Below, piece by piece: positions 1-7,248 of a stretch of DNA of 43,276 nt. The first letter of the stretch is position 1; each line of letters opens with the position of its first letter. The notes below the pieces were generated by a model. It did not search any database, had not been told where the DNA came from, and was given only the letters and a program-made list of their open reading frames with translations. The position numbers and the translations under genes were made by a program. The DNA comes from Clostridiales bacterium. GTDB lineage: Bacteria; Bacillota; Clostridia; Oscillospirales; Oscillospiraceae. Location: NCBI GenBank assembly GCA_029010715.1, contig JAQXKZ010000046.1, forward strand, positions 1-43,276, written 5' to 3'.

Positions 1-1431
1 GGCGACTTTGCCAAGCTCATCGAAGACCTGGGCGACCGGCACATTGACTTCATCTCCATCCGGGAGCAGTTCGACACCTCCTCTCCCATGGGACGGGCCA
101 TGATGTATATTGCCTCCGTGTTCTCCCAGCTTGAAAGAGAAACGATCGCCGAGCGCATCCGGGATAATATGCGCGAGCTGTCCAAGACCGGGCGCTGGCT
201 GGGCGGTACCACTCCCACCGGCTATGAATCCGAAAGCATATCCAATGTGAACGTGGACGGTAAAGTCCGCAAAGCCTGCAGGCTGAAGATCATCCCGGAG
301 GAGATCAGCCTTGTCCGGCTGATTTTTGAAAAGTTTCTGGAAACCGGCTCCCTCACCAAAGTGGACGCCTTCCTTCTGGAAAAACGGTACACCACCAAGC
401 GGGGCAAGAACTTCACCCGCTTTGCCATCAAGGGCATTCTGACCAACCCGGTCTATATGATCGCCGACGAGGCGGCCTGCGGATATCTGACGGAAAACCA
501 CGTTGACCTGTTCGCGGAAAAATCCGATTTTGACGGCAAGCACGGCATCATGGCCTATAACCGCACCCTGCAGCGCCCCGGCAAGGCGCACCAGATCCGT
601 CCCATGGAGGAATGGATCGTGTCCGTGGGCAAGCACCCCGGCGTGATTCCCGGCCGGCAGTGGATCCAGGTGCAGTCCATGCTGGAGGTCAACAAGTCCA
701 GGAGCTACCGCAGGCCCCGCAGCAACGTGGCGCTGCTGTCCGGGCTTTTGGTCTGCGGTGACTGCGGCGACTATATGCGCCCCAAGCTGACCAACCGCCA
801 TGCGGCGAACGGCGAGCTGATCTATACCTATATGTGCTCCACGAAGGAGCGGAGCCAGAGCTCCCGCTGCCGGATGAAAAACGCCAACGGCAACACGCTG
901 GACGCAAAGGTGATCTCCGAAATCCAGAAGCTGTACGAAGACCGGAGCTTCTTTGCCGACTTACTGGCTCAGACAAAGAAGGCCATCAGCGGCAATCGTG
1001 AGGGATACGACGCAGAGCTGCTGACCCTGAAGGAAAAGCTGGCCGAGAACGAGAGCAGCATCAAGGCGCTGGTCGGCTCCCTGACCAAAAGCGCCGGAAC
1101 CTCCGCCGAGCCGCATATCATGGAGCAGATTCAGGAGCTGCACCGGACCGGCGAGGACATGAAAAACCGCCTTTCCGAGCTGGAAACCCTGACGGAGCAC
1201 CAGCGGTTTGCGGAGCAGGAGTTCGCGTTCAGCCGCCGGATGATCGAATCCTTCGCCGCAAACGTGGATGACTGCACCGTGGAGGAAAAGCGGCGTCTGC
1301 TGCGGGCTATCGTGAAAAAAGTGGTCTGGGACGGCGAAAACGCCTGGGTTTACCTCTTTGCAGGCGAAGGAGAGTCCGATTTGCCCCCGTTTGACGCGCG
1401 GGAAGCTCCGTTGGGTGAGGATAGCGAATGA
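1..1431 (+). CDS. Large serine recombinase of a skin-type element in sigK (5' end outside window)
   Basis: The frame is open from base 1, so the N-terminal catalytic domain is mostly outside the window; the visible part starts within its last third (motif SxLERETIAERIRDN). It continues through a recombinase domain, a zinc ribbon (CGDCG, then MCS and a later Cys around residue 285), a long coiled coil, and a basic tail of the kind seen in SpoIVCA/CisA-like large serine recombinases. These enzymes cut and rejoin DNA through a Ser-DNA intermediate and excise intervening elements. The stop codon TGA (1429-1431) lies inside the AATGA core at which the sigK fragment begins, so the gene occupies the extreme end of its element and is codirectional with sigK. 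Assignment to a skin element comes from this junction; the other end of the element is not visible. Confidence 0.9.
   Translation, partial: GDFAKLIEDLGDRHIDFISIREQFDTSSPMGRAMMYIASVFSQLERETIAERIRDNMRELSKTGRWLGGTTPTGYESESISNVNVDGKVRKACRLKIIPEEISLVRLIFEKFLETGSLTKVDAFLLEKRYTTKRGKNFTRFAIKGILTNPVYMIADEAACGYLTENHVDLFAEKSDFDGKHGIMAYNRTLQRPGKAHQIRPMEEWIVSVGKHPGVIPGRQWIQVQSMLEVNKSRSYRRPRSNVALLSGLLVCGDCGDYMRPKLTNRHAANGELIYTYMCSTKERSQSSRCRMKNANGNTLDAKVISEIQKLYEDRSFFADLLAQTKKAISGNREGYDAELLTLKEKLAENESSIKALVGSLTKSAGTSAEPHIMEQIQELHRTGEDMKNRLSELETLTEHQRFAEQEFAFSRRMIESFAANVDDCTVEEKRRLLRAIVKKVVWDGENAWVYLFAGEGESDLPPFDAREAPLGEDSE
1427..1431 (+). other. Putative recombination core AATGA at skin-type element / sigK junction
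   Basis: The five bases AATGA form the end of the recombinase gene and the Asn-Glu codons of the sigK motif NEILMH. In Bacillus subtilis the skin element recombines within sigK at this same conserved region; as I recall, the repeated core there is also AATGA. The partner site next to the N-terminal sigK piece lies left of the window, so the repeat itself cannot be confirmed here. Confidence 0.6.
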
Positions 1432-1731
1432 GATACTCATGCATTTTCGAAGCCAGAAAAAGACTGCCGGAGACGTAAGTCTTTCTGACGCGCTGGACAT
1501 AGACAGTGAGGGCAACGGTCTGTATCTTATGGACGTTGTGTCTCAGGAGGAGGATATGGCGGAGCGCGTGAGCAGTATGGAACTGTGCCGCAGCCTGCGC
1601 GGCTATATTTCTGAGGTGCTCGACAGCAGGGAAGCGGAGATAATCCGGCTGCGTTACGGCATAGGCGGCGGCATACCAAAGACACAGCGCGAGACGGCAC
1701 AGATATGCGGTATATCCCGTTCATATGTATC
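1427..1731 (+). CDS. sigK: sigK middle fragment: sigma-K regions 3 to 4.2, broken at both ends
   Basis: The frame reads NEILMHFRSQKKTAGDVSLSD, then DSEGN, LMDV, a region 4.1 helix with LDSREAEIIRLRYGI, and a region 4.2 turn with KTQRETAQICGISRSYVS. This matches the C-terminal half of sigma-K (the SpoIIIC part in B. subtilis) better than sigma-E, notably KKT..DVSL and the DxEGN segment. Region 2 and the start codon are missing because the N-terminal piece lies beyond the skin-type element on the left. At the right end the frame leaves sigma homology after Y-V-S-R and stops at 1742-1744. The break falls in the recognition helix of the HTH that contacts the -35 box, so the unrearranged product should not be functional. 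The missing residues are at 10767-10835. About 101 codons lie here and 20 more, counting the split Ser codon, follow after joining. Confidence 0.9.
1724..1731 (+). other. Left attachment core TATGTATC (sigK / element A)
   Basis: TATGTATC encodes Tyr-Val and the first two bases of Ser in the sigK HTH. The same 8-mer recurs at 10767-10774, and its last five bases (GTATC) also occur at 8891-8895. Joining 1731 to 10775 gives TAT-GTA-TCG-CGC-ATT-GAG and restores Y-V-S-R-I-E-K-R. Confidence 0.8.
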
Positions 1732-1763
1732 CCGCCGCCATTAATGTAAACGATGCCCGGAAA
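1727..1763 (+). repeat. Left-arm direct repeat, copy 1
   Basis: The 37 bases beginning GTATCCCGCCGCCATTAATG match 8891-8927 at 35 of 37 positions. They define the left ends of elements A and B. The sigK frame runs through this arm and stops at TAA 1742-1744. Confidence 0.85.
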
Positions 1764-1794
1764 CCCTTGCTAATACAGGGGTTTCCGGGCATCG
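1751..1794. terminator. Perfect 16-bp hairpin at left end of element A
   Basis: CGATGCCCGGAAACCC (1751-1766) pairs perfectly with 1779-1794 around a 12-base loop. There is no strong T-run on the plus side. It could stop sigK transcription from entering the element, end the minus-strand MerR operon, or be part of the recombination site. A related hairpin lies at the same place in element B. Confidence 0.55.
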
Positions 1795-1878
1795 ATCAGC
1801 TTTGGGTAGCGCCGCCGCTGTAAGCGGCATTGTAGCAAGAGCGTTTTTACAGTCAAAAGACAGGCAGCGTAAGAGAGG

Positions 1879-2733
1879 TTATACAGTCTTTCTCCTTACC
1901 GGCACCTGTATTTCGGAAAGCCATTGGCTTTCGTCATCCCTGTTCCAGACTCCGTCGATGTAGCTTTCGCGTATCTCCCCGGCTATCTCATAGCCGTTTT
2001 CCTCGATGTATCTCAATACCGTTTCATAGGATTCCGCAAACGTGCGGTAGGAGCCCCGATGAAATACGCAGGCCGCCTGTATCTCCGGCACGGTTTTGAA
2101 GCGCAGTCCGCCGGTTTCTTTTTTTGCCTCTGTCACGGACTCGCAGATTTCAACCGCTATGTCCGTTTCCTTGTATCCCGGCTCCGGATAGCTGGTAAAG
2201 CAGTATTCTGGCAGGGCGCATTCGCAGCCCGTTTTTTCCATCAGCGCCCCCATTTCCGGCATACGGTCAAACAGAGCGTCGTAGGCTTCCAGCCTGATGC
2301 GCATGAAAGCCACCGTGGTTTCCGGAATCGTTTTGATGAGCACCGGGGAAGACAGTCCGCTTTTCTTCTTTGACAGATATCCGTCAACTGCCGCTATCTG
2401 TCCCGTCAGCTCCGCGATTTTCGCCAGCAGCTCAGCCTTTTTCTTCATCAGCAGCGCTTCCTCATCTGCGCCGGAATTGATGCGCGCTATTTCATCCAGC
2501 GTGAAGCCCGCCTGCTTGAGCGCGGTAATCTGATGGAGCACCGCCATCTGCGAGAGCGTGTAAAAGCGGTATACTGTCTCCGGGTGTATAAGCGCCGGCG
2601 CCAGCAGACCCTGCTCCTCGTAAAAGCGCAGGGTCTTTACGGTGACGTGGTTCATCGCCGCGAACATGCCTATCCTGTACAGCGTGTCGTCCGTCTTTAC
2701 TTCGCAGGCTTTGTGCTCCAGTCTCATATCCAT
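1879..2733 (-). CDS. MerR-family regulator with GyrI-like effector-binding domain
   Basis: The N-terminal MerR winged helix (YRIGMFAAMNHVTVKTLRFYEEQGLL, then YRFYTLSQMAVLHQI) is followed by a coiled coil and a C-terminal GyrI/AraC-type effector-binding domain containing FHRGSYRTFAESYETVLRYI. The architecture is that of BmrR/TipA-like drug-sensing activators. I chose the ATG at 2731-2733 because GGGAG precedes it at good spacing; a longer frame to 2766 would overlap the permease. It is the last gene of a three-gene minus-strand operon after the ABC ATPase and permease. The operon promoter (4230-4261) has the stretched spacer that MerR proteins act on, so it probably activates its own operon in response to a compound. 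The ligand is unknown. Confidence 0.85.
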   Translation of the reverse strand: MDMRLEHKACEVKTDDTLYRIGMFAAMNHVTVKTLRFYEEQGLLAPALIHPETVYRFYTLSQMAVLHQITALKQAGFTLDEIARINSGADEEALLMKKKAELLAKIAELTGQIAAVDGYLSKKKSGLSSPVLIKTIPETTVAFMRIRLEAYDALFDRMPEMGALMEKTGCECALPEYCFTSYPEPGYKETDIAVEICESVTEAKKETGGLRFKTVPEIQAACVFHRGSYRTFAESYETVLRYIEENGYEIAGEIRESYIDGVWNRDDESQWLSEIQVPVRRKTV

Positions 2734-2737
2734 AGCC

Positions 2738-3472
2738 TTACTCCCATCTGAATGCTTTGACCGCAACCGCGCCGCAGACTGCCGTAATCACAGCCAGCGT
2801 AATGAGCGGCGCTGCCATGTTATCATAGCATCCCACAGACACGGATTTCAACAGTCTGATTCCCACGCCGAGCGGCATCCAGCCTGCCGCGGCTCTCATC
2901 GGCGCCGGAAATACCTCCGCCGGGATAGTTGCCCCGGAGAACAGCAGCATGGGGAAGTAGAGCAGGCTTGTAGCAACATTCATGGATTTTGTGCTCCGGC
3001 AGAGGCTTGCAACCATGAGGCCGATGGAGAACATCGATATCATGGTCAGCAGCCAGACTGCGATGTATGCAGGCACGCTGCCCTCCATCCTGTAACCAGC
3101 AATCAGCGCCGCGACAGTCAGAATCAGGCATGAAAGCGCGGCTGTCACTCCGCTGCATATGGTGTCGCAGGCCAGCAGCCTTGCCGGTGAGCAGGGGCTG
3201 CAGTACATCCGCCTCAGTATTCCCTGAGAGCGCAGCTCCACAACGGTTATGGGGATGCTCATGAACGCGCTGCAGCATATACCCACGGTGGACAGCGACA
3301 CATACGAGCTTTGCAGATAGGTCAGCCCCGAATCTGCGGCATTTTTCCATCCGGTTATCATCGTTATCACAATGAATACAACCAGCGGCATCGCCAGACA
3401 AAACAGCAACACATCCGGCGACCTTAAAAAGATCCTCTGCTCCACCCCGTACATTCTCCAAAATCGCTTCAT
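2738..3472 (-). CDS. ABC-2 type transporter permease
   Basis: This 244-residue membrane protein has about six hydrophobic segments: one near residues 20-42, one near 58-80, and four more in the C-terminal half. The segment LLYFPMLLFSGATIPAEVFP is the typical ABC-2 permease signature before the last helices. It would form the membrane part of an exporter with the ATPase encoded just upstream, whose stop overlaps this start by four bases. The MerR regulator follows after a 4-base gap. The gene set resembles drug or lantibiotic exporters controlled by a ligand-sensing activator; the substrate cannot be read from the sequence. Confidence 0.85.
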   Translation of the reverse strand: MKRFWRMYGVEQRIFLRSPDVLLFCLAMPLVVFIVITMITGWKNAADSGLTYLQSSYVSLSTVGICCSAFMSIPITVVELRSQGILRRMYCSPCSPARLLACDTICSGVTAALSCLILTVAALIAGYRMEGSVPAYIAVWLLTMISMFSIGLMVASLCRSTKSMNVATSLLYFPMLLFSGATIPAEVFPAPMRAAAGWMPLGVGIRLLKSVSVGCYDNMAAPLITLAVITAVCGAVAVKAFRWE

Positions 3473-4194
3473 AACAGCTCCTCCTCTCCCCTAAAGAACA
3501 GATACGCGTCCTCCAGCTTCTTTTGACCCGCCGCCGCGACTACTTCATCAATGCTGCCTTCCGCAAGCTTTTTCCCCTCCCTGATTATGCACACCCTGTC
3601 GCAAAGGGCCTCCGCTTCCTCCATGTAATGCGTCGTGAGGAAAATCGTCAGTCCTCTGTCCTTGAGCTGTTTCAGCGTCCGCCATACCTCGCGCCGCGCC
3701 ACAACGTCAAGCCCTGTTGTAAGCTCATCCAGAAATACTATCTCCGGATTGCCGATAAGCGCCAGCACCACGGAAAGCTTCTGCCTCTCCCCGCCGGAGA
3801 GTTTGGACACGAAGTTCTTTCTCAGCCCGGAAAGTCCGAATTGCTCCAGCAGCTTCGGATAGTCCGCCGGTTCGGCGTACAGGGAGGCATACTCTATGCA
3901 CGCCTCCTCCACTCTTATGTTGGGCTGATACCGGCTGTTCTGAAGCTGCACGCCTACCCGCTCAAACACCCGCCTTCTGTTTTTGGCGGCGTCCATGCCC
4001 AGTATCTCTGCGCTTCCGCCGTCGGCTGTTTTCAGGCCCAGAATCAGATCAATGGTGGTGCTTTTGCCCGCGCCGTTGTGCCCCAGCAGGGCAAAGACCT
4101 CGCCCCTTTGCACATCAAAGGACAGCCCATCGACCACCTTGCGGTTTCCAAACGATTTTGTCAGCTCTCTTACGCTGACAGCAGGTCCGTTCAT
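3469..4194 (-). CDS. ABC transporter ATP-binding protein (drug-export type)
   Basis: This 241-residue nucleotide-binding domain shows Walker A GHNGAGKST (38-46), Q-loop Gln near 84-86, signature LSGGERQKL (132-140), Walker B IVFLDE (152-157) and a switch His in LTTHYMEEAE. It belongs to the CcmA/DrrA-like group that energises ABC-2 permeases. A strong Shine-Dalgarno AAGGAGGA precedes the ATG. It is the first gene of the operon, followed by the permease (4-base overlap) and the MerR regulator. Confidence 0.92.
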   Translation of the reverse strand: MNGPAVSVRELTKSFGNRKVVDGLSFDVQRGEVFALLGHNGAGKSTTIDLILGLKTADGGSAEILGMDAAKNRRRVFERVGVQLQNSRYQPNIRVEEACIEYASLYAEPADYPKLLEQFGLSGLRKNFVSKLSGGERQKLSVVLALIGNPEIVFLDELTTGLDVVARREVWRTLKQLKDRGLTIFLTTHYMEEAEALCDRVCIIREGKKLAEGSIDEVVAAAGQKKLEDAYLFFRGEEELL

Positions 4195-4229
4195 AGCACA
4201 AATCCTCCTTGTTCTTCTTTACAGGGAGG

Positions 4230-4261
4230 ATTGTAGCATCTCCCCTAAGGGGGAGAGTCAA
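4230..4261 (-). promoter_or_regulatory. MerR-type promoter with palindromic 20-bp spacer
   Basis: On the minus strand TTGACT (4256-4261) and TACAAT (4230-4235) are 20 bases apart, 3 more than the normal 17. The spacer carries the near-palindrome CTCCCCCTTAGGGGAG (4240-4255). Overlong spacers with a central dyad are the hallmark of promoters activated by MerR-family DNA distortion, and the CTCCCC..GGGGAG form resembles the known BmrR/Mta operators. It drives the ABC-ATPase/permease/MerR operon. Confidence 0.85.
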
Positions 4262-4328
4262 GAGGTTTTTATGCAATTTTGAAAAATGATAGGATCAGAT
4301 ATCCGGATACCGGCCCGCCAAATGTCCT

Positions 4329-4559
4329 TCATGTCTCGCCCCCGGAAGCCTCATTCCCGGAGGTCGGGACAGTTTCCGCCTCGGAGGGTTTCGGAGCGGC
4401 TTCCTCCTCAGAGCTTTCCGGAACGCTTTGCCGCTCTGCCTGCTGCGCGGCAGAGTCCGGTTCGTTTGATGCGGCCGGGGGCTGCGTTTTGCTGCAGGCT
4501 GTCAGGGTAAAGAGCAGTATGGCTGCAAGCATGGCGGTCATTAAAGTTTTATATTTCAT
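4329..4559 (-). CDS. Small putative lipoprotein, unknown function
   Basis: The 76-residue product has a Lys-containing N-terminus, a hydrophobic stretch, and the lipobox LTAC with Cys at residue 22. The rest is a disordered tail rich in Ser, Glu, Pro and Ala. GGAGAA precedes the ATG. This fits a secreted, lipid-anchored peptide, but no functional domain is visible. It lies between the exporter promoter and a gene fragment inside element A. A decayed N-terminal piece of a longer lipoprotein is an alternative. Confidence 0.55.
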   Translation of the reverse strand: MKYKTLMTAMLAAILLFTLTACSKTQPPAASNEPDSAAQQAERQSVPESSEEEAAPKPSEAETVPTSGNEASGGET

Positions 4560-4750
4560 TTTGAATTTCTCCTTCCTTTCCGTCGCAGATGGCAGACAGG
4601 CTCACGCTGTTTTCAGGGACGGCCGCTTCAACCGGGGTTTCCGGCTTCACAGTCTCCCGGAGCCGCGCGTAATTCCGTGCATGCTCTCTGTCCCAGAATT
4701 CCGGGCGCTTCCTATAAGCCTCCCAGCTTTCCGCGATATCTCCGTATAGC
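4549..4750 (-). pseudogene. Unrecognised gene fragment upstream of the lipoprotein
   Basis: After the hydrolase stop (4751) a frame continues as GDIAESWEAYRKRPEFWDRE and ends at 4549, overlapping the start of the lipoprotein gene by 11 bases. The only upstream start codon (4818) lies inside the hydrolase gene in another frame. The charged Trp-, Arg- and Glu-rich sequence looks protein-like, but I do not recognise it. It may be the 3' remnant of a gene cut when the hydrolase segment was inserted, or chance. Confidence 0.3.
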
Positions 4751-5656
4751 TTACAATAAATCTTCCAGAGCAAATAACTCCCTGGGAAACTGATGGCGAT
4801 AAGCTTTTTGGACAGCAATCTCCGAATGAATTCCTTCCCTGTTTGTTAATTCATATAGTTGCGTTGCCATTGGAAGGCAATCTTCGTCATCTGAGCCGCA
4901 AAGAATTCTTAGTCCAATGTTTTTTTGCTTGACAGCATTCACCAAAGCCTCTGCATGATCTTGCAGTATTGGAATCCATGGACTTTGCAAAATCAATATA
5001 TCGCAGCGTACAGGCGCAAAGATGATCGCTCGCAAGAGCATATCACAACCTGCTGAAAAACCGCCGCAAACAATCTTCCCGTAGCCTTCGTTTTGTATTT
5101 CTTCTATTGCTTTGGCCACTGGTATATAGGACAGCATATCATAGCTCCAGCGATACGTTCCATATCCGTCCGGCTCGGCACTTTGTATTGTTTCCAGCTG
5201 CCACTGAGTATTCCCTTTTAACAGCGGTTTCCAATCATCTCTTGCAATCTGTCCATTCTGCGTATTTCCGTGAACGGCCAAAAACAATTTGTCGGCATTC
5301 TTCCTTTCCCAGGTGAATACCGCTTTCGTTCTTGACACGGCATCCGCATAACGATTATCAGAAACGGATTTCAACGAGATAAACTCAACGTTGTATTTTA
5401 ATGACGCAAGATCATCATCCTCCAACACTTCCGGGCGATACCACCATCCGTTATCAAGAATGGCCTTTCTCAGCCATTCCAATGCCTTTTCCGGCAGACA
5501 GGCTCCGCCTGCCAAACAAGCAAGAAAATAAAGTGTTTGCGGTCCGTAATTTTCGGGATTCTTTTCATATTCTCCCAGTAAAAATCGGTATGCTTCAGCA
5601 TATCCGTTTTCGGCGATTGACAAAGTCTCCTCCAATAAGTCATTTTCTTTTTTCAT
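4751..5656 (-). CDS. Alpha/beta-hydrolase family protein with N-terminal TPR-like segment
   Basis: Residues 1-100 resemble a helical repeat module (LYFLACLAGGACLPEKALEW). The rest looks like an alpha/beta hydrolase: the strand LFLAVHG with HGN near 129-131, a nucleophile elbow GGFSAG with Ser201, an acid candidate in CGSDDED (about 256-260), and a His candidate at 288 in YRHQF. Substrate is unknown. The gene is clearly richer in A+T than the rest of the window and ends on the promoter side at the bidirectional terminator 5696-5723. This suggests separate acquisition within element A. Confidence 0.7.
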   Translation of the reverse strand: MKKENDLLEETLSIAENGYAEAYRFLLGEYEKNPENYGPQTLYFLACLAGGACLPEKALEWLRKAILDNGWWYRPEVLEDDDLASLKYNVEFISLKSVSDNRYADAVSRTKAVFTWERKNADKLFLAVHGNTQNGQIARDDWKPLLKGNTQWQLETIQSAEPDGYGTYRWSYDMLSYIPVAKAIEEIQNEGYGKIVCGGFSAGCDMLLRAIIFAPVRCDILILQSPWIPILQDHAEALVNAVKQKNIGLRILCGSDDEDCLPMATQLYELTNREGIHSEIAVQKAYRHQFPRELFALEDLL

Positions 5657-5977
5657 ATACGAAGAAAATCTCCTCTTTCAAATACTTTGAAGATATTTTT
5701 GCTATGCAAAAGCATAGCAAAAAACAGGATGCGCCATCTTCCCGCCCCTTTGGGGCAAGCGAAAATGATGCGCAAAAACTTCATGCGCTCCGGCTTTTGC
5801 CCATGATCGTGGTGCGCAATCCCGCGCATGAAGTTTTATGTGCATCCTCCAATCACAGCACTTTTTATCATAATACATCATCCTTCCCTTAACGTATTTA
5901 TGAAAACGCCTGAGCACTGTCATACAAATTTATTTATTATGTCTGACGGCTTGATTACGCATTTTAACGAACGTATT
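5657..5977. other. Gene-free interval with nested inverted repeats
   Basis: No convincing gene lies between the hydrolase start and the TetR stop. The interval holds a terminator hairpin (5696-5723), the small dyad GCCCCTTTGGGGC (about 5740-5752), and a 14-bp perfect inverted repeat (5775-5788 with 5824-5837) that extends imperfectly outwards. A 73-aa minus-strand frame across it has no protein-like features. Confidence 0.5.
5696..5723. terminator. Bidirectional intrinsic terminator
   Basis: TTTTTGCTATGC and GCATAGCAAAAA form a perfect 12-bp inverted repeat with a 4-base loop, giving a T-run on either strand. It lies just upstream of the minus-strand hydrolase and downstream of the minus-strand TetR gene, so it probably ends tetR transcription. 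Confidence 0.75.
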
Positions 5978-6595
5978 TTACTTCCCATAGACTTTGAAAA
6001 ACTGCCGGATGTGTTTCTCAATCAGCTCCATGGCCTCCGGCTCACGCTCCGGTTCCCTGTCACAGAGGTTGATCCACACGGAAATGGGCAGGCAGAACTG
6101 GGCTGCCATGATCTCAGGCTCATCTTCCATCAGAACGCCCTGCCGGATCAGATGCTTCATCAGCCCGGTGAAGTGTTGCAGCACATCTGTATAATTCTGC
6201 TTGGTTTGCAGCTTTGCCAGCTCCGGGTTTTGGAATTGCTCGATCAGCAGCATCTTCCGTGCCTTACTGATATGGGGGTCATGGAGAATATAGCCGATCT
6301 GCCCCTGAATCATTTGCGCTGCCGTATCCGGCGTCAGAGCGTGTTCGCCATCTTCTCCGGCAGGCTTCTCCGGAGCCGCCCCTGCAAAAATGGAGTGCGC
6401 CGCGTACTGTTCGAGAACGTCCTTCACCAGCGCATCCAGAATCGCCTGCTTGTTTTCAAAATGGCTGTACAGAGAGGCCTTACGGATTCCTACCGTATCC
6501 GCAATCGTGGAAAGGCTGGTCGCTTCAAAACCCTTGACCGAAAACAGCTCCAGCGCCGCATCCAGAATCTCCTGCTTTGTATTCCCTCGCTCCAT
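5978..6595 (-). CDS. TetR/AcrR-family transcriptional regulator
   Basis: The N-terminal TetR HTH (about residues 6-52) reads EILDAALELFSVKGFEATSL, then IADTVGIRKASLYSHFENKQ, which is the standard pattern. The C-terminal ligand/dimerisation domain is about 150 residues. I chose the second ATG (6593-6595) because AAGGAGA lies about eight bases before it; the ATG two codons earlier is too close. Its promoter contains an inverted repeat that is very likely its own operator, so autorepression is expected. No adjacent codirectional target gene is present, so its regulon may be the hydrolase or genes elsewhere. Confidence 0.9.
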   Translation of the reverse strand: MERGNTKQEILDAALELFSVKGFEATSLSTIADTVGIRKASLYSHFENKQAILDALVKDVLEQYAAHSIFAGAAPEKPAGEDGEHALTPDTAAQMIQGQIGYILHDPHISKARKMLLIEQFQNPELAKLQTKQNYTDVLQHFTGLMKHLIRQGVLMEDEPEIMAAQFCLPISVWINLCDREPEREPEAMELIEKHIRQFFKVYGK

Positions 6596-6639
6596 AAGCA
6601 TTTCTCCTTAACCGCGTCAAAGTGTTGTCCAACAGCTCC

Positions 6640-6668
6640 ATTATAACTACCTATCGTTCGGTAGTCAA
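6640..6668 (-). promoter_or_regulatory. tetR promoter with embedded operator
   Basis: The minus strand has TTGACT (6663-6668), a 17-base spacer, and TATAAT (6640-6645), a near-consensus housekeeping promoter. The spacer plus edge (6646-6665) is the dyad ACTACC-N8-GGTAGT, the size and form of a TetR-family operator. A repressor bound there would cover both boxes. Confidence 0.85.
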
Positions 6669-7077
6669 TAGCCCGCGACATATTTTATTCATTGCTGATA
6701 AAGATAGCCGTATTTACATGTCTGAATAAGAATAAGAATCAGATTTCAAGCGGATCGCTTGCGCCGTCAATAACAACGGAATTTCCCGGCTCGCATACCT
6801 GCATCCCAGGCCGGACCGGCCATCTCCGGGGAAAAGCAGCTGCTTATGTCAGCCGGCGCCGGGCCGCGCTGTGAGGATGCATTCCGCTGCTGAGCAACAC
6901 CCGCGGCCGGCTGATCTTCTGTGTACCGGCATAAAAAGTGGTGAATTAAATCACTGAGCCGGCAGGGAAACGGCTGTTTTGGGAACGGTGTGCTCCGCCG
7001 CGGCATTTCAGGTTTATTGTTCGGACAGGCAAGATAGCCCTGCGCGTTACATACGTTAAACAAAGGAGGTGGGACGT
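6669..7077. other. Gene-free interval upstream of the recombinase operon
   Basis: I see no supported gene here. The first third is A+T rich and the rest is GC rich with short dyads. A candidate mother-cell-type promoter is at its right end (7034-7057). The interval probably holds control sequences for the 47-aa ORF and recombinase. Confidence 0.4.
7034..7057 (+). promoter_or_regulatory. Candidate mother-cell (sigma-E/sigma-K-like) promoter for recombinase operon
   Basis: ATA (7034-7036) is followed after 13 bases by CATACGTTA (7050-7058), which fits the CATA-N3-TA -10 form of sigma-K and resembles the sigma-E pattern (ATA, 13-15 bases, CATA..T). Transcription would begin near 7064, leaving a leader of only about 14 bases before the 47-aa ORF. 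This is a short motif that could arise by chance. Confidence 0.3.
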
Positions 7078-7221
7078 ATGAGACAGGACCTGCCTGTTGT
7101 GCACTGCGTATATACCGAAGCGGAAAAGAACCTGGCTGAGCTGCTGGAGGAGTCTTTTCGACTTTATCTTGCTCGCATCCTTGAGGCGCCCGGGAAAGCT
7201 GTTGTACAATCTTCCCGATGA
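7078..7221 (+). CDS. 47-aa ORF directly upstream of the recombinase
   Basis: ATG at 7078-7080 is preceded by a strong AAAGGAGGTGGG, and the frame stops at TGA 7219-7221. The product begins MRQDLPVVHCVYTEAEKNL and continues with an amphipathic LAELLEESFRLYLARIL helix and a short basic tail. It is 27 bases upstream of the recombinase in the same direction, so the two are probably co-transcribed. Similar tiny ORFs often precede recombinases in clostridial mobile elements. A role in controlling excision is possible but unproven; I cannot assign a family. Confidence 0.65.
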   Translation: MRQDLPVVHCVYTEAEKNLAELLEESFRLYLARILEAPGKAVVQSSR

Positions 7222-7248
7222 ACGGCCGCTTATTTCAAGGAGGAGACT

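Noticed and set aside
1358-1744. A complete 128-aa gene starting inside the recombinase gene
   Set aside because: The apparent start lies in the recombinase reading region in another frame; sigma homology begins only at the AATGA junction and ends at 1731, so this is a gene fragment and not a small sigma factor.
5702-5923. 73-aa minus-strand frame
   Set aside because: It covers a terminator and inverted repeats, and its composition is not protein-like.
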